64,000 nt of DNA, from the NCBI GenBank assembly GCA_964446835.1, contig CAYUQT010000002.1, positions 1-64,000 on the forward strand, in the 5' to 3' direction. Below, one piece after another: positions 50,700-60,470 of the stretch (positions are counted from its first letter, which is position 1; each line of letters starts with the position of its first letter). Origin of the DNA: CAYUQT01 sp964446835. Its GTDB lineage: Bacteria > Planctomycetota > Phycisphaerae > UBA1845 > JAFGLZ01. A program made the position numbers and the translations under genes. A model generated the notes under the pieces. It searched no databases. It was not told where the DNA came from and was given only the letters and a program-made list of their open reading frames with translations.

Positions 50700-53324
50700 T
50701 CATGTCGTCGTCCGAGCCCTTCTGGAGATGTATCCGCTCAGCGTGCGCCGAAGGTACGCCCAGCGATTCTCCGCGAGGGCAGATCGGATTTTCCGATCCA
50801 TGTCATCCATCCCGGCGATGAACCGCCCCGCCCCACGCACGTTCGCGAAGGACTCCAGTGTCTGCCGCGCCTCCTCCGTGAGCGATCGGACGATCGCCTC
50901 CGGCGCAGCCGACGCACAGTCGATGATCTCGGTTTGGCCCTCAGCGGAGAACGAGCGAAGCTCGTAGGAACCAAGCGTCAGGGTCCACTGTTGGGAAGCC
51001 CCGACTGTCGAACCAGTCGCGAGATCCCGCAGTCCGTTCGGACCCTGTTTGAAAGTCACCGTCACAGTCACCGGATAGTAGTCCCTGTTGACGACGTAGA
51101 AATACAGCACATCGTTCAACCGAAGCGATCTCACCGCGACGGGGTCGGTGGTCTTGCCGACGGTCGCGAACTTCCTTCGAGGCAGCGCCCGGTACGCCCG
51201 GGCGAATCGTCGCACCTCCTCGCCGTGTGCCTTGTCCAGAAACAATCCACCGCGAGTGATCCGGCAGGCATCCAACTCCGCAATCGCATGGGCATAGGGC
51301 TCAAGGAAGTGCACCCCAGCCGGCAGCGCCGGTGTGATCCGCAACTGAGAGTCCCACCAGAAGCCGTCCTTGGGATACTCGGAGTTTATCCGCAGAATTC
51401 CCTCGGCGGGCTTGCCGTCCATGACCGCCAGCTTCGCCACGTTGGTGTCGCCGGCCTCCGGGTGGAACCAGACATGACGCCCCCATGCCTCGACCCAGCA
51501 GTTGAAGATGAAGGCCCCCGGCTTGTCCTGATTGTGCATCGCGTCGAGCGTCTGACGGTCGAGGAAGTCATGGTCGCGATACATCGTCAGTTCCTCAACG
51601 GGCAGATGGGTGCCACCGCAGGGGTTTGAGCCATGCCCGCCACGATCTCGCGGATTGCCCATGGCCAAGTCCACCTCCAACCCGGGTTCATCGCGGTACA
51701 GGTCGAGGTCGATCCCGCCGTCACGGAACATGTCGAACATGCTTGGGCGGGCGTGGATCTGTAGCGCGGCCGATACGGAACCGAGTACATTGGTGATGAG
51801 TGTTTCATCCCACATCGTAATCGTGACCCGGAGATCAGGACGCCCCTGCGCGAGGGTCTTGTGGATCCGGCCAAACAGGTCTCGAATCTTGCGGCATCGC
51901 CAGGAAACCCAGGCCGGCCTGCACACGTAGGTGAGATACTCATATCGCCTGGAGAAGCGATCCGGCGCACGAGCGTCGACACGCACCGGAATACCTGTTT
52001 CCTGCTCGAACAGGTGGATGGTGTGGTCGTCGTATCCCAGATGAATGGAGCCGAACCAGGGCATCGCCGAGGCGAACATATTGAAGGATATCCCCTTGAA
52101 CGCGGGGTACTTACCGTAATGGGCTCCGATCTCCGCGACGAACGTCAGGATCGCTTTCTGAACCGTCGGATGGAGCGGATTGAACATCGGCCCCATGTGA
52201 TTAGCCGGTCCGGGTCGCTCGCCGTAGGCATACTCGCGAACGAATGCGTAGGGTTCGATGGGCGGCTTGCCCCGGATGGATTCGGCCGTCGCCGTGAAGT
52301 TGCGGGCGTTGTAGATAGGAGTCCAGTCGTTGGTGCTTGCCTGAACCTGGTTGTTCCAGGTCATGTTGTTGTACGTTTCGGCGCCGCCCTGGATGGCCTT
52401 CAGGTCGATGTTCATGCCCTTGAGCAGGCTCCCCAGGCGCATCAGCGTGAGCGCCCCCTGGAATCCAAGGCCTTTTTTCGCGAATCGATCGAGAAGCGAG
52501 GCGTACCAGTCGGCCGGGTGCGTGGTCCATCGAGAATACTGTCTGCGATCGGGCGCCACGACCATGTCGAATCCGTCGGCCGGCTCGCACGTACACGGGA
52601 ACTGCGGCCCGTGATACCACGCCATGGGATAGGCCAGGATGTTCTGGCCGGAATATCGGGCGTACTGAACGATGCGATCGATCCATTCCTGGCGGTTCAT
52701 TGCGCCTTCGGAGCCACCGGTGCCACACGGATCCTCGTATTGGATACCGATTTCGCGATGGGAGCCGTCATTGGGATCGCCGGGCACGGACAGGGTGGGC
52801 AGGTCAGCCAGTTCATGAATCTCGATCGATGCGACGGCGGCCGGCTCGCCCTCGCTCCACGTCATGAACACGATGCTGCAATCCTTCCACCGCGGCCAGA
52901 AGATCTGCCGAAGCTCCAGCATCGAGCCGCTCAGTGGCTGGGCCCAACCCGTAATCACTCCGGTCGTCAGATCATAGCAGGTACCGTCGTTAATGCACAT
53001 GAAACGACGCTTGTCGTCGGGGTATCGGATGACGGCCACGTGAGGCCTGCCGACGTTCTCGATCATGAAGCGGTAGCCGAACCGGCAGAGTGGCTTGCCC
53101 TCGGCCTCGCGATAGCGTCCGCCGGCGCCGTCGACTACCTTCACTTGGCCGTGGGCGAAGTAGCGTTCGGGAGGCAATTCCTGCGTGCAGTCTATCCGAT
53201 GCAGCAAGCGGCCACCCGGCATTCCACCGACTTCTGCGAGCGCGGTGCCTGAACGAAGCAACATCCCCGCCCCCGCAGCCACCGTCCCCACACAGAACTC
53301 CCGCCGCGTCATTTCTGAATCCAT
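50700..53324 (-). CDS. Tat-exported glycoside-hydrolase-like protein, family unknown
   Basis: The 874-residue protein starts with a Tat signal (TRREFCVGTVAAGAGML). The central part has TIM-barrel features of glycosidases: 'NILAYPMAWYHGPQFP', 'LDRFAKKGLGFQGALTLM', 'AFKGISFNMFASAMPW', 'VTITMWDE'. A beta-sandwich forms the C-terminus ('LYFYVVNRDYYPVTVTVTF', split as FYVVNRDYYP and VTVTVTF). Acidic residues in ITMWDET are candidates for catalysis, but I cannot assign a CAZy family. GGAG seven bases before the ATG supports the start. It follows the GH39-like gene by 31 bases and is very likely in the same operon. Folded export by Tat suggests a cofactor or tight folding. Confidence 0.65.
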   Translation of the reverse strand: MDSEMTRREFCVGTVAAGAGMLLRSGTALAEVGGMPGGRLLHRIDCTQELPPERYFAHGQVKVVDGAGGRYREAEGKPLCRFGYRFMIENVGRPHVAVIRYPDDKRRFMCINDGTCYDLTTGVITGWAQPLSGSMLELRQIFWPRWKDCSIVFMTWSEGEPAAVASIEIHELADLPTLSVPGDPNDGSHREIGIQYEDPCGTGGSEGAMNRQEWIDRIVQYARYSGQNILAYPMAWYHGPQFPCTCEPADGFDMVVAPDRRQYSRWTTHPADWYASLLDRFAKKGLGFQGALTLMRLGSLLKGMNIDLKAIQGGAETYNNMTWNNQVQASTNDWTPIYNARNFTATAESIRGKPPIEPYAFVREYAYGERPGPANHMGPMFNPLHPTVQKAILTFVAEIGAHYGKYPAFKGISFNMFASAMPWFGSIHLGYDDHTIHLFEQETGIPVRVDARAPDRFSRRYEYLTYVCRPAWVSWRCRKIRDLFGRIHKTLAQGRPDLRVTITMWDETLITNVLGSVSAALQIHARPSMFDMFRDGGIDLDLYRDEPGLEVDLAMGNPRDRGGHGSNPCGGTHLPVEELTMYRDHDFLDRQTLDAMHNQDKPGAFIFNCWVEAWGRHVWFHPEAGDTNVAKLAVMDGKPAEGILRINSEYPKDGFWWDSQLRITPALPAGVHFLEPYAHAIAELDACRITRGGLFLDKAHGEEVRRFARAYRALPRRKFATVGKTTDPVAVRSLRLNDVLYFYVVNRDYYPVTVTVTFKQGPNGLRDLATGSTVGASQQWTLTLGSYELRSFSAEGQTEIIDCASAAPEAIVRSLTEEARQTLESFANVRGAGRFIAGMDDMDRKIRSALAENRWAYLRRTLSGYISRRARTTT

Positions 53325-53355
53325 CTGGAATCTCCCGATATTCCGTTCATTGTCC

Positions 53356-55251
53356 CTACGATCGTCGCAGCGTCCTCTGAAGCTGGGCCTTCGTGCCTGC
53401 AACCTTGTCCTTGGAAACGGTCATATAGAGCGGCCTCCCGGACAGTCGCAAGATACCTTCCTTTAGGAGAACCGGTGTACCCACCATGCTCGTTACGCCG
53501 CCGATGCCCGTCGTGTCGTCCAGCTTCAGCGTCACACCGTCGTCGAGGCTCCAGAGGGCGATCATCGCCTCGTTGGGCCGCTCGAACACCAACGACCATA
53601 CGCGAGGCCCCATGTCGATTCGCTCTACATACTGCGCCTCACGAATCATCCGGATCACGGTCTTGACGGCAAAGTAGGCATCCTTGGGTCGCACCTGTCC
53701 GTCCAGCCAAGGGGTGAACAGCCCCATGTAATAGTCCACGTTATCGGCAAGCTCTGTGTACTGGGCCTCCTGGTGGAGATGGAAGAAATAGACTCGCTCG
53801 ATCCATGGGATCGTCGCGGCGATCAGATAGGTCCGCGCCAGACCGCGAGCCTGATCCTCCTCAGTGACCGAGTAGACGCGATGCCCTTCCCACTTGGCCC
53901 GAAGATACTCGAGCATCGAGGGTTCGACGCCGTTCCAGCCGATCTCGGTGATCCACAGCGGCTTGTCGTCGCCGTACTTTCGCATCACATCACGGAAAGC
54001 CTCTATCTTGCCGATGAAGCCACCCTCTTCCGGCATCGCTGGGCGGGTGTAGGGGTGCGAACCGAGGATGTCGAAGTAGCCCTTGCCGCCGTGCCGGTAG
54101 ATCGCATCGAGGTGCAGATGGTCCACGCCGGCCAACCCGGACAAAACGACCTTGTTCTGCGGATCGGCTCGTTTCACGCCGCGATAATACGCCTTGAGGA
54201 AGGCGACGAACCTCGCCTTCCAGATCGCCATGTTCGGCTCGTTTCCGGCCTGCCAATGCCGGATCTGCCCCTTGTACTTGCTGGCGATCCGAAACATAAA
54301 CTCCTCGAGGGCCGCCAGACTCTGATCGTTCGGCCAGGTTCCGTTGGGGGTGGTGGCCCATTGGGGAGGCACCCCCAGTACGACGAGTTGGTCAACTTTC
54401 TGCTGTATGCCCAGATCGGCACTGCGGATCATCCACACGTCGGGACCGAAGTTGTAGGAGCCGAGCCCCGGCTCCAACCCGGCCCAGTGGAAGTCGATGC
54501 GTGCGTTCGGAACGCCCAGGTCCTTCAGGAGACGAAGTCCCGACTCGCTGTTGACGTGCATCGTCGTACCGAAGAAGTCCGGCGGCACACGGCGTGGGCC
54601 CTGAAGCGTTTCTCGGGCGCCCTTGACGGGTGCGGCAACCTGTGCAGCGGGAGATCGTGCCGGAATGAAGGTGAACTGCCCTGTGCCCCCCTGATTCCAC
54701 CAGCCCGTCTGGCCCGGGGGGACTTCTGCGAACCATCCCACGTAGAGGGCCTGCGTGGGCGGATCGAAGTTGAGGTGGATCGGCGGTGGATCGAACGTCG
54801 AATCCTGTCCCGGCGGATACAGGAGTGCGTCGATCCACCGCTGGCCGTCTCGGCTGTATCTGGCGACCAGGCGAGCACCGGGAGAGACATTTCGGCCGTG
54901 TTGGCCGATATCCCACACCACGGCCAGAACCGGTTCGGACAAATCAACTCTGAAGGCGAGATGGCTGCTCATCCCGGCATTACCCGAGGCGACGTTGTAG
55001 TCTTCAAAGTTCACGACCTTCGCTGAATAGACAGCGATGGGCTGATCTACCAGATTTGCGAAGTTGTTCGCGAGCGTAAAGGATGCCGTCCACTCCCCCG
55101 CCGACGGGCGGGTTGTGGAGAAGGCCCGGCCCGGTCCCACCACCATCTTGGGTTCATTCTGTGCGGAACGGAAGTTGACGGACTCCCAGTCGGCCCGACC
55201 CACAGCCGCGAAGATCCCTACGATCGTGATGACCGTCATACTCATGCGCAC
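53356..55251 (-). CDS. Secreted GH39-like clan GH-A glycosidase
   Basis: The 631-residue protein has a short signal peptide (TVITIVGIFAAVGRA) and an N-terminal beta domain with 'YVGWFAEVPP'. A TIM barrel follows, with acid/base HWQAGNEPN and nucleophile LWITEIGWNG, the usual GH39/GH-A pair. A C-terminal beta domain follows. It should act outside the cytoplasm on a polysaccharide or glycan. The best start is GTG: GGAGG lies eight bases before it, against fifteen bases for the ATG two codons later. It is the first gene of a two-gene unit with the Tat-exported protein. Confidence 0.8.
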   Translation of the reverse strand: MRMSMTVITIVGIFAAVGRADWESVNFRSAQNEPKMVVGPGRAFSTTRPSAGEWTASFTLANNFANLVDQPIAVYSAKVVNFEDYNVASGNAGMSSHLAFRVDLSEPVLAVVWDIGQHGRNVSPGARLVARYSRDGQRWIDALLYPPGQDSTFDPPPIHLNFDPPTQALYVGWFAEVPPGQTGWWNQGGTGQFTFIPARSPAAQVAAPVKGARETLQGPRRVPPDFFGTTMHVNSESGLRLLKDLGVPNARIDFHWAGLEPGLGSYNFGPDVWMIRSADLGIQQKVDQLVVLGVPPQWATTPNGTWPNDQSLAALEEFMFRIASKYKGQIRHWQAGNEPNMAIWKARFVAFLKAYYRGVKRADPQNKVVLSGLAGVDHLHLDAIYRHGGKGYFDILGSHPYTRPAMPEEGGFIGKIEAFRDVMRKYGDDKPLWITEIGWNGVEPSMLEYLRAKWEGHRVYSVTEEDQARGLARTYLIAATIPWIERVYFFHLHQEAQYTELADNVDYYMGLFTPWLDGQVRPKDAYFAVKTVIRMIREAQYVERIDMGPRVWSLVFERPNEAMIALWSLDDGVTLKLDDTTGIGGVTSMVGTPVLLKEGILRLSGRPLYMTVSKDKVAGTKAQLQRTLRRS

Positions 55252-55477
55252 GGTAGATTCCTCCTGGCAAGGCGATCCCACACCGCCAGAAGCATACAGT
55301 GTCTATCCCTGTATGGCGACACATCGTGGCAGATTCCATGTGCGAGGCCTTGGCCTCGCATCCGATTGACCGTAGCCTACGGCATCGAACCAAGGCAACG
55401 CCGTCACGATGTCGTCGCGAAGGGGTGCCCGACCCGTTCCCCTCTGCAACGATCTGACGATTGGAGGATGCATCCGC

Positions 55478-58400
55478 ATGAACACACGACGACTCAGCCA
55501 CTGGATGTCACCACGCTCACTCCCGATCTGGACATGGTGCACCCTGGTGCTGACAAGCGGCGTGTCGGCACGAGCTGCCGGCGGGGCCTCGTCTGCGCCC
55601 GGTGTGCTGGGCTGGGATCTGACGTCTGAACGAGAGGTCCTATCGCTGAATAACGTCGCCCCCAGCCGGATCGAACACGGGGTCTTGTGCGGCATGACCG
55701 CTTGGGATCCGTATGTCTCACTGCGATTGCCCGTCGAGGGATTCAGTGCATCGTATTATCGGCTCACCCTCCGCCTCTTCTCTTCCGAGGCGGCCGATCA
55801 TATCGCCCTCTACTACAGATCGCCCGACGGACACTGGGGATTGGGCCAGACGCTACCCGTCGCCAAAGGGTGGGCAACCTATCACATCGACGCGACCAAG
55901 GCGAGATGGACGGAGAGCGGCGGCGGCTCCGGTGCCAACCAGTGGGGAGGCCCTCAGCGACGCATCGCGTCGTTTCGCATCGACCCCGGCAACGAGGCCG
56001 ACCGATGGATCATCCTCGATTATGTTCGACTTGAAGCGGGCGGCGAAGCGTCTTTCCAGGCCGGTGTTCAGGTTGAGCCGACAACGGAGGGCAGTGTGGA
56101 ATCAGTAACCGTCCCCCCGATGGTGACGGCCGGGCAGCCCATCAACATCGGCGCACAGATCATAAGCGGCGCGGGGTTCGGTCAGGGGCTTCTTGCATAT
56201 GCATGGGTCTTCCAGGACCGATCCGTCGTGGGGTTCACTTCCGCGGTCGTTCCCGCATCGGAGCGAGTGTTTCGTCTGAATACTCGGATATCTACGTCCC
56301 TCGCCGCACCATCGGCAGCATTGAGCGTTCGGATCGACATCCCCGGGATGGCCCTGCGCAATGGCGGCATGAGACAGGCATCCGGCTCAGTTCGCCTTGA
56401 GAACACCCGCACCGGGCGTGTCCGGCCGCCGCTCTGCCGCATCCGGACCGTTGGCGGGACACCCACGATGTTCGTTGACGACCGGCCGGTGGCTCCCTTC
56501 TTCGTGTCCACCTACGATCGCGACTTCAGCGACAGTCGACTCCACCGTGAGTATGCTGCGGGGGGCCTGCACCTCTATTCAGACTGGTTTGGTGCATCCC
56601 ATGCCGCAAGTCTCGGCCAGATACGTCCGGGAGTCTATGACTACGGCGAGTTCGACTCCTATTTCGCCCGCATTCTCGACGCCGATTCTCAGGCGTTCTT
56701 TCTGCCGCATATCGGTATCACACCGCCGGCGTGGTGGCAGCAGGCCCACCCCGAGGAGCTATGCCTTTACGCCGATGGCGGGCGCGGGCCCCAATCGTTC
56801 GCCAGTACCCTTTGGAAGCAGGAGACCGCCGAGGACCTCCGGCGACTCATCCGGCACATCGAGACCACCCCCTATGCCGATCGAATCCTTGGTTACATCC
56901 TCTATTCCGGATACTCGGCCGAATGGCAGTCCTGGGGGCTCTGGGACGATCACCTGGCCGACTACAGTCCGCCGATGCTCAGGGCGTGGCGAGCATGGTT
57001 GACGACGCGATACGGCAGCGAAGAGGGGCTTCGAAAGGCGTGGTCCGACCCGACGGTCCGGTTGGAATCGGCCCCCCTGCCCACACCCGCGGAACGCCAT
57101 CATGCCGAATGGGGAGTACTGCGCAACCCTCAACGAGAGCAGAAGGCGATAGACTTCTACCAATTCCTGGCCCAGATGACGGCCGATGCGATCTGCCATT
57201 TCTGCAAGGTGGCAAAGGATGCCTCCGGCAGACGGTCTCTGGTGGGCACGTACTACGGCTATCTGACGCAACACCACTTCCGCCAACAGGATTCGTCTCA
57301 CCTGGCTCTGGTCCGCGTGCTCCGGTCGCCCGATGTAGACTTTCTGATGAGCCCGCCACTCTATACCGATCGGCAGGCCGGAGGAGCCGGTGGGTTCATG
57401 TCCACAACCGCCAGCGTTCGGCTCGCCGGCAAGCTCTGGATCAGCGAGGCCGACTATCGTACCCACCTGAGCGACCCCACCGCCGGCTACGGACGGACCG
57501 ACTCGCTCGATACAACACTGGCCGTGTTGTCGCGCGAAATGGGCAATGTACTGACGCAGCGTACCGGTGTCTCCTGGTATGACATGGACGGCGGCTGGCT
57601 GTCCTCAAAGGCCATCCTTGACCACCTCAACCGCCTGCGCGGAATCCAGCAGGAATCGGTTACCCATCGGACCACTCATCAGCCCGAGGTGGCCGTGGTT
57701 GTCGACGAGGAAAGCTTCACCTACCTCCGCCCGATGCACCCAATCAACATGCACCTGGTGCTGCTCCAGATCGCCACGATGCCCAAGACGGGGCTCGCTT
57801 GGGGATATTATCTCCTTTCGGATATACCGAAGGCCGCGCTGCCACCCCATCGGCTTTACCTCTTCCTGAATGCAGTGAAGATGGATCGGGCCATGCGCGA
57901 TGCCGTTCACCGTCGATTGGAGCGAGAGCGGGCCACGGCCGTCTGGGTGTATTCTGCAGGATTCTACGACCAGAATGCCTGTGGAACCGACGCCGTGGCC
58001 GACCTGACGGGGATCAGGGTCCGGCAGAAGCGATGGAACAAACCCCTGAACCTCAAGAACGGAACCGAAGTGCTGGCAGGCTGCGATGATGCCGTTGACC
58101 CACTGTTCACTGTTGATGATGTGTCAGCCTCACCGCTGGGTCAGATTGATGGGACACCCGACGTCGGTCTGGCGAAAAAGGCCATTAACGGCTGGACATC
58201 CGTCTGCTGTTCGGCCCCACACCTGCGAGACAACCTGATCCGACAATTGGCGCGTCACGCCGGTTGCCACGTCTACCTGGATACGCCGGACCCCGTGTTT
58301 GTGGACGGGGATTTCGTTTGTATCCACGCCGCGTCCGACGGATCAAAAACCCTCACGCTTCCCAGACAGGCTGATGTGATCGACGCCCTTACCGACCAGG

Positions 58401-58486
58401 TCGTTGCCAGCAATACCCTTCGACTGAGCATACCCATGAGAAGGGACGAGAGCCGTCTGTTCGTTCTGCATTCGGCAGGCCGTTGA
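55478..58486 (+). CDS. Large secreted GH42-like glycosidase
   Basis: The 1002-residue protein has a signal peptide (about residues 10-36), a jelly-roll domain ('WDPYVSLRLPVEGFSASYYR', shortened here as YVSLRLPVEGFSASYY), and an Ig-like linker. A TIM barrel like that of GH42 beta-galactosidases starts near residue 330 ('GIQQESV' ends it). Barrel features are 'YAAGGLHLYSDWFGA', 'FFLPHIGITPPAWW', 'GYILYSGYSAEWQSWG' and 'WYDMDGGW'. The trimer-type flavodoxin-like domain follows ('EVAVVVDEESFTYLRP'). The expected acid/base Asn-Glu pair is replaced around YSAEWQ, so specificity may differ from galactosidases. GGAGG ten bases before the ATG supports the start. It stands divergent from the GH39-like gene. 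Confidence 0.75.
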   Translation: MNTRRLSHWMSPRSLPIWTWCTLVLTSGVSARAAGGASSAPGVLGWDLTSEREVLSLNNVAPSRIEHGVLCGMTAWDPYVSLRLPVEGFSASYYRLTLRLFSSEAADHIALYYRSPDGHWGLGQTLPVAKGWATYHIDATKARWTESGGGSGANQWGGPQRRIASFRIDPGNEADRWIILDYVRLEAGGEASFQAGVQVEPTTEGSVESVTVPPMVTAGQPINIGAQIISGAGFGQGLLAYAWVFQDRSVVGFTSAVVPASERVFRLNTRISTSLAAPSAALSVRIDIPGMALRNGGMRQASGSVRLENTRTGRVRPPLCRIRTVGGTPTMFVDDRPVAPFFVSTYDRDFSDSRLHREYAAGGLHLYSDWFGASHAASLGQIRPGVYDYGEFDSYFARILDADSQAFFLPHIGITPPAWWQQAHPEELCLYADGGRGPQSFASTLWKQETAEDLRRLIRHIETTPYADRILGYILYSGYSAEWQSWGLWDDHLADYSPPMLRAWRAWLTTRYGSEEGLRKAWSDPTVRLESAPLPTPAERHHAEWGVLRNPQREQKAIDFYQFLAQMTADAICHFCKVAKDASGRRSLVGTYYGYLTQHHFRQQDSSHLALVRVLRSPDVDFLMSPPLYTDRQAGGAGGFMSTTASVRLAGKLWISEADYRTHLSDPTAGYGRTDSLDTTLAVLSREMGNVLTQRTGVSWYDMDGGWLSSKAILDHLNRLRGIQQESVTHRTTHQPEVAVVVDEESFTYLRPMHPINMHLVLLQIATMPKTGLAWGYYLLSDIPKAALPPHRLYLFLNAVKMDRAMRDAVHRRLERERATAVWVYSAGFYDQNACGTDAVADLTGIRVRQKRWNKPLNLKNGTEVLAGCDDAVDPLFTVDDVSASPLGQIDGTPDVGLAKKAINGWTSVCCSAPHLRDNLIRQLARHAGCHVYLDTPDPVFVDGDFVCIHAASDGSKTLTLPRQADVIDALTDQVVASNTLRLSIPMRRDESRLFVLHSAGR

Positions 58487-58520
58487 TCGGGCGATACGAC
58501 GAAACGCTGTCATAGAAATA

Positions 58521-58549
58521 CGGCGGTCGACCGGACTGGCCGACCGCCG
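58521..58549 (-). terminator. Terminator of the first duplicated surface protein
   Basis: A 9-bp stem (CGGCGGTCG with CGACCGCCG) with an 11-base loop is followed on the minus strand by TATTTCTATG. It lies 84 bases after the stop of the first copy and 35 bases after the plus-strand GH42-like gene, so it may serve both. Confidence 0.6.
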
Positions 58550-58632
58550 CTTCATGGACACCACTTGCTTGGAGCTACGACTGGCCTCACCCAAACGGTG
58601 TGCCAATCCACTCGTCTGATCGTGCTCCAGTT

Positions 58633-60078
58633 CTACGACAGACGACGCAGAACAATCCCGGCACCCAACGCCAGGAAGACGGCTGCGATAAACGGCGGCA
58701 AGCCGCTGCCGCACTTGAATGCCGCCTCGACGACATAGCTCTTGTCCATTGCCAAATAGAGCGTGGCGTTCGAGTCCGTCACGGAAAATGCGGAGTCCGG
58801 ATACTTGTTCGGGTCTTCCCAGATCGTCCAGGCGTCGAAAGCCTTGCCGCTGATCGGCGTCGCCTGCATCACGATGCGAGTGCCGTCCGTGTAGCGATAC
58901 AGCCGCTCCTCCGCCGTGTTGGGATCGTTCGGATCGAGAACCCTCGGATGCACCTCCACCGAACCGTACTGCGGCTTCACGACGTTCAACTTCAGGCTGC
59001 GCGGGATACCGTTCCATATGCCTATGCGACCTTCAACATCATCGTACACTACGTCGGCAGGGAAGCCGGCACCCCAGAACTGAATGTTACCGGTCCATGC
59101 CATCACAGCGCTGCGACCGGCCGTACACGCAGCGTACAACGTGTTGGGGTCACGACCGGACCAATAGGGTTGGCCCAGCTCATAGGAGAGATTCCACGTG
59201 CCGTCCCAATCATACTTGTCTCCGGTCCAGAAAGCGCTCTTAAGCCACTTACCGTGCTGGGTCCCTGGCGGGTAGTTGGGGTCGATCTCGAACTGAAGGA
59301 TCAGCCAGTACCCGTCTCGTTCCATCTTGTCGAAGTCATAGCCTAGCCATTGGGTCGTGTCCATGCTTCGGATACGGTAGGGGTTGCCACCGAACGATTC
59401 CGGCGGAGTCAGCTTCATGGTGTCATTGGGATCAGAGTAGTTCGGGTCGACCACCCCATCCGGACGACGACCGTTCGGATCCATCCACAGTCGCTGAATA
59501 TTCAGGGCGATGTCGTTGTCACCCGGTGGCGGAACCTGCGTCACATTCAGGTTGAAGTGCTGGTTCCAGTGATTCTCGAGTTCCCAGCAATACGGCTGCC
59601 CCGGAGGAACGTACGCACAGTTGTGGAAGGGTGCACTGACCAACAGTGACGTCCAGGTATCCGGATCGCCGTGCATCACGATGGCGGCTTGACCGCGATC
59701 AAGGCTCGTATCGTTTGGATTCGAGTAGTATCCCGGATAGTAGACCTTGCACACGATATAGTGCGAAGTCGAGTCGTCCCACCACGTCGCGCTCGTACAC
59801 GGATCATAGTTCAGATCGTCCACGGCCAAGGCGCCCATGGCGAACACCGGGAAGTACGGATTAATATCAGCCACCAGGCGCACTGCGCCGCTCACCACCG
59901 TCGCAGAGTGCCCTGCCCCATACAATGGATACCACCACCACTGAGGATTGTCGATCTGCCAGGTTGAATGGGAATACGACCCATCGCTGAAATCATCATA
60001 GAAATCGGCATATGCCCCCGGCACGAACACCATCCAAACGGCACAACTCACAACAGCCCACAACACCTTCCTGTTCAT
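58633..60078 (-). CDS. Surface protein with Cys-type C-terminal anchor, copy 1
   Basis: The 481-residue protein has a signal peptide (KVLWAVVSCAVWMVFVPG). The body has a laminin-G/jelly-roll look ('FYDDFSDGSYSHSTWQI', 'YWLILQFEIDPNYPPGT', Trp-rich sugar-contact-like patches WWWYP and WDGTWN). A C-terminal InlB-like beta repeat follows ('TRIVMQATPISGKAFDAW'). The tail is FKCGSGLPP, a hydrophobic helix, then LRRLS, which resembles cysteine-containing sorting tails. I recognise no enzyme. AAGGAG six bases before the ATG fixes the start. A promoter and leader of about 112 bases are shared with copy 2. The 3' third is identical in DNA to copy 2. Confidence 0.75.
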   Translation of the reverse strand: MNRKVLWAVVSCAVWMVFVPGAYADFYDDFSDGSYSHSTWQIDNPQWWWYPLYGAGHSATVVSGAVRLVADINPYFPVFAMGALAVDDLNYDPCTSATWWDDSTSHYIVCKVYYPGYYSNPNDTSLDRGQAAIVMHGDPDTWTSLLVSAPFHNCAYVPPGQPYCWELENHWNQHFNLNVTQVPPPGDNDIALNIQRLWMDPNGRRPDGVVDPNYSDPNDTMKLTPPESFGGNPYRIRSMDTTQWLGYDFDKMERDGYWLILQFEIDPNYPPGTQHGKWLKSAFWTGDKYDWDGTWNLSYELGQPYWSGRDPNTLYAACTAGRSAVMAWTGNIQFWGAGFPADVVYDDVEGRIGIWNGIPRSLKLNVVKPQYGSVEVHPRVLDPNDPNTAEERLYRYTDGTRIVMQATPISGKAFDAWTIWEDPNKYPDSAFSVTDSNATLYLAMDKSYVVEAAFKCGSGLPPFIAAVFLALGAGIVLRRLS

Positions 60079-60196
60079 GGCTTTCTCCTTTCGCTCCCTT
60101 GGACGTGACATGTACAGTGAGCCAGAAATGGTACGGAGCAGGCCCGGACGGGATGAGGATACGATGCACCGCGAGCCTCTCCCCATGCTGACCCCC

Positions 60197-60225
60197 ACTA
60201 TAGTCGCGACATATCAGCACTGCAA
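60197..60225 (-). promoter_or_regulatory. Promoter of copy 1
   Basis: On the minus strand TTGCAG is followed after 17 bases by TATAGT. The same arrangement (TTGTAG, 17 bases, TATAGT, preceded by GAC) stands before copy 2 at the same distance from the ATG, which supports it. Confidence 0.55.
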
Positions 60226-60358
60226 GTGTTTTGCGTGCGGTCGGATACATAGTAGATACTAACAAGACCGCAGGTGTTTGGTATGCAAATCGCTACGCTT
60301 TGAAAGCCTGTTGAACAAGACAGGGAAGGCGACACTTGACGTTCATGGCATCAAGAAA

Positions 60359-60388
60359 GCGGCGGCCGACCCACGGGCCGACCGCCGC
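60359..60388 (-). terminator. Terminator of the second duplicated surface protein
   Basis: On the minus strand GCGGCGGTCGGCC pairs with GGTCGGCCGCCGC (13 pairs, two G-U) around four bases and is followed by TTTCTTG. It lies 82 bases after the stop of copy 2. Confidence 0.7.
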
Positions 60389-60470
60389 TTCATGGACATC
60401 ACTTGCTTGGAGCTACGAATGGCCTCACCCAAACGGTGTGCCAATCCACTCGTCTGATCGTGCTCCAGTT

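Larger units (their letters stand above)
60079..60470. other. Region between the two duplicated genes
   Basis: It contains the leader and promoter of copy 1 (60079-60225) and the terminator of copy 2 (60359-60388). The middle is AT-richer and has no gene. The last 50 bases are identical to the sequence after copy 1. Confidence 0.7.

Noticed and set aside
51861..53252. 463-residue plus-strand frame opposite the Tat-exported protein
   Set aside because: Shadow frame with no domain; the minus strand has a Tat signal and ribosome-binding site.
53773..55026. 417-residue plus-strand frame opposite the second GH39-like gene
   Set aside because: Shadow frame; the catalytic NEP and TEIGW motifs are on the minus strand.
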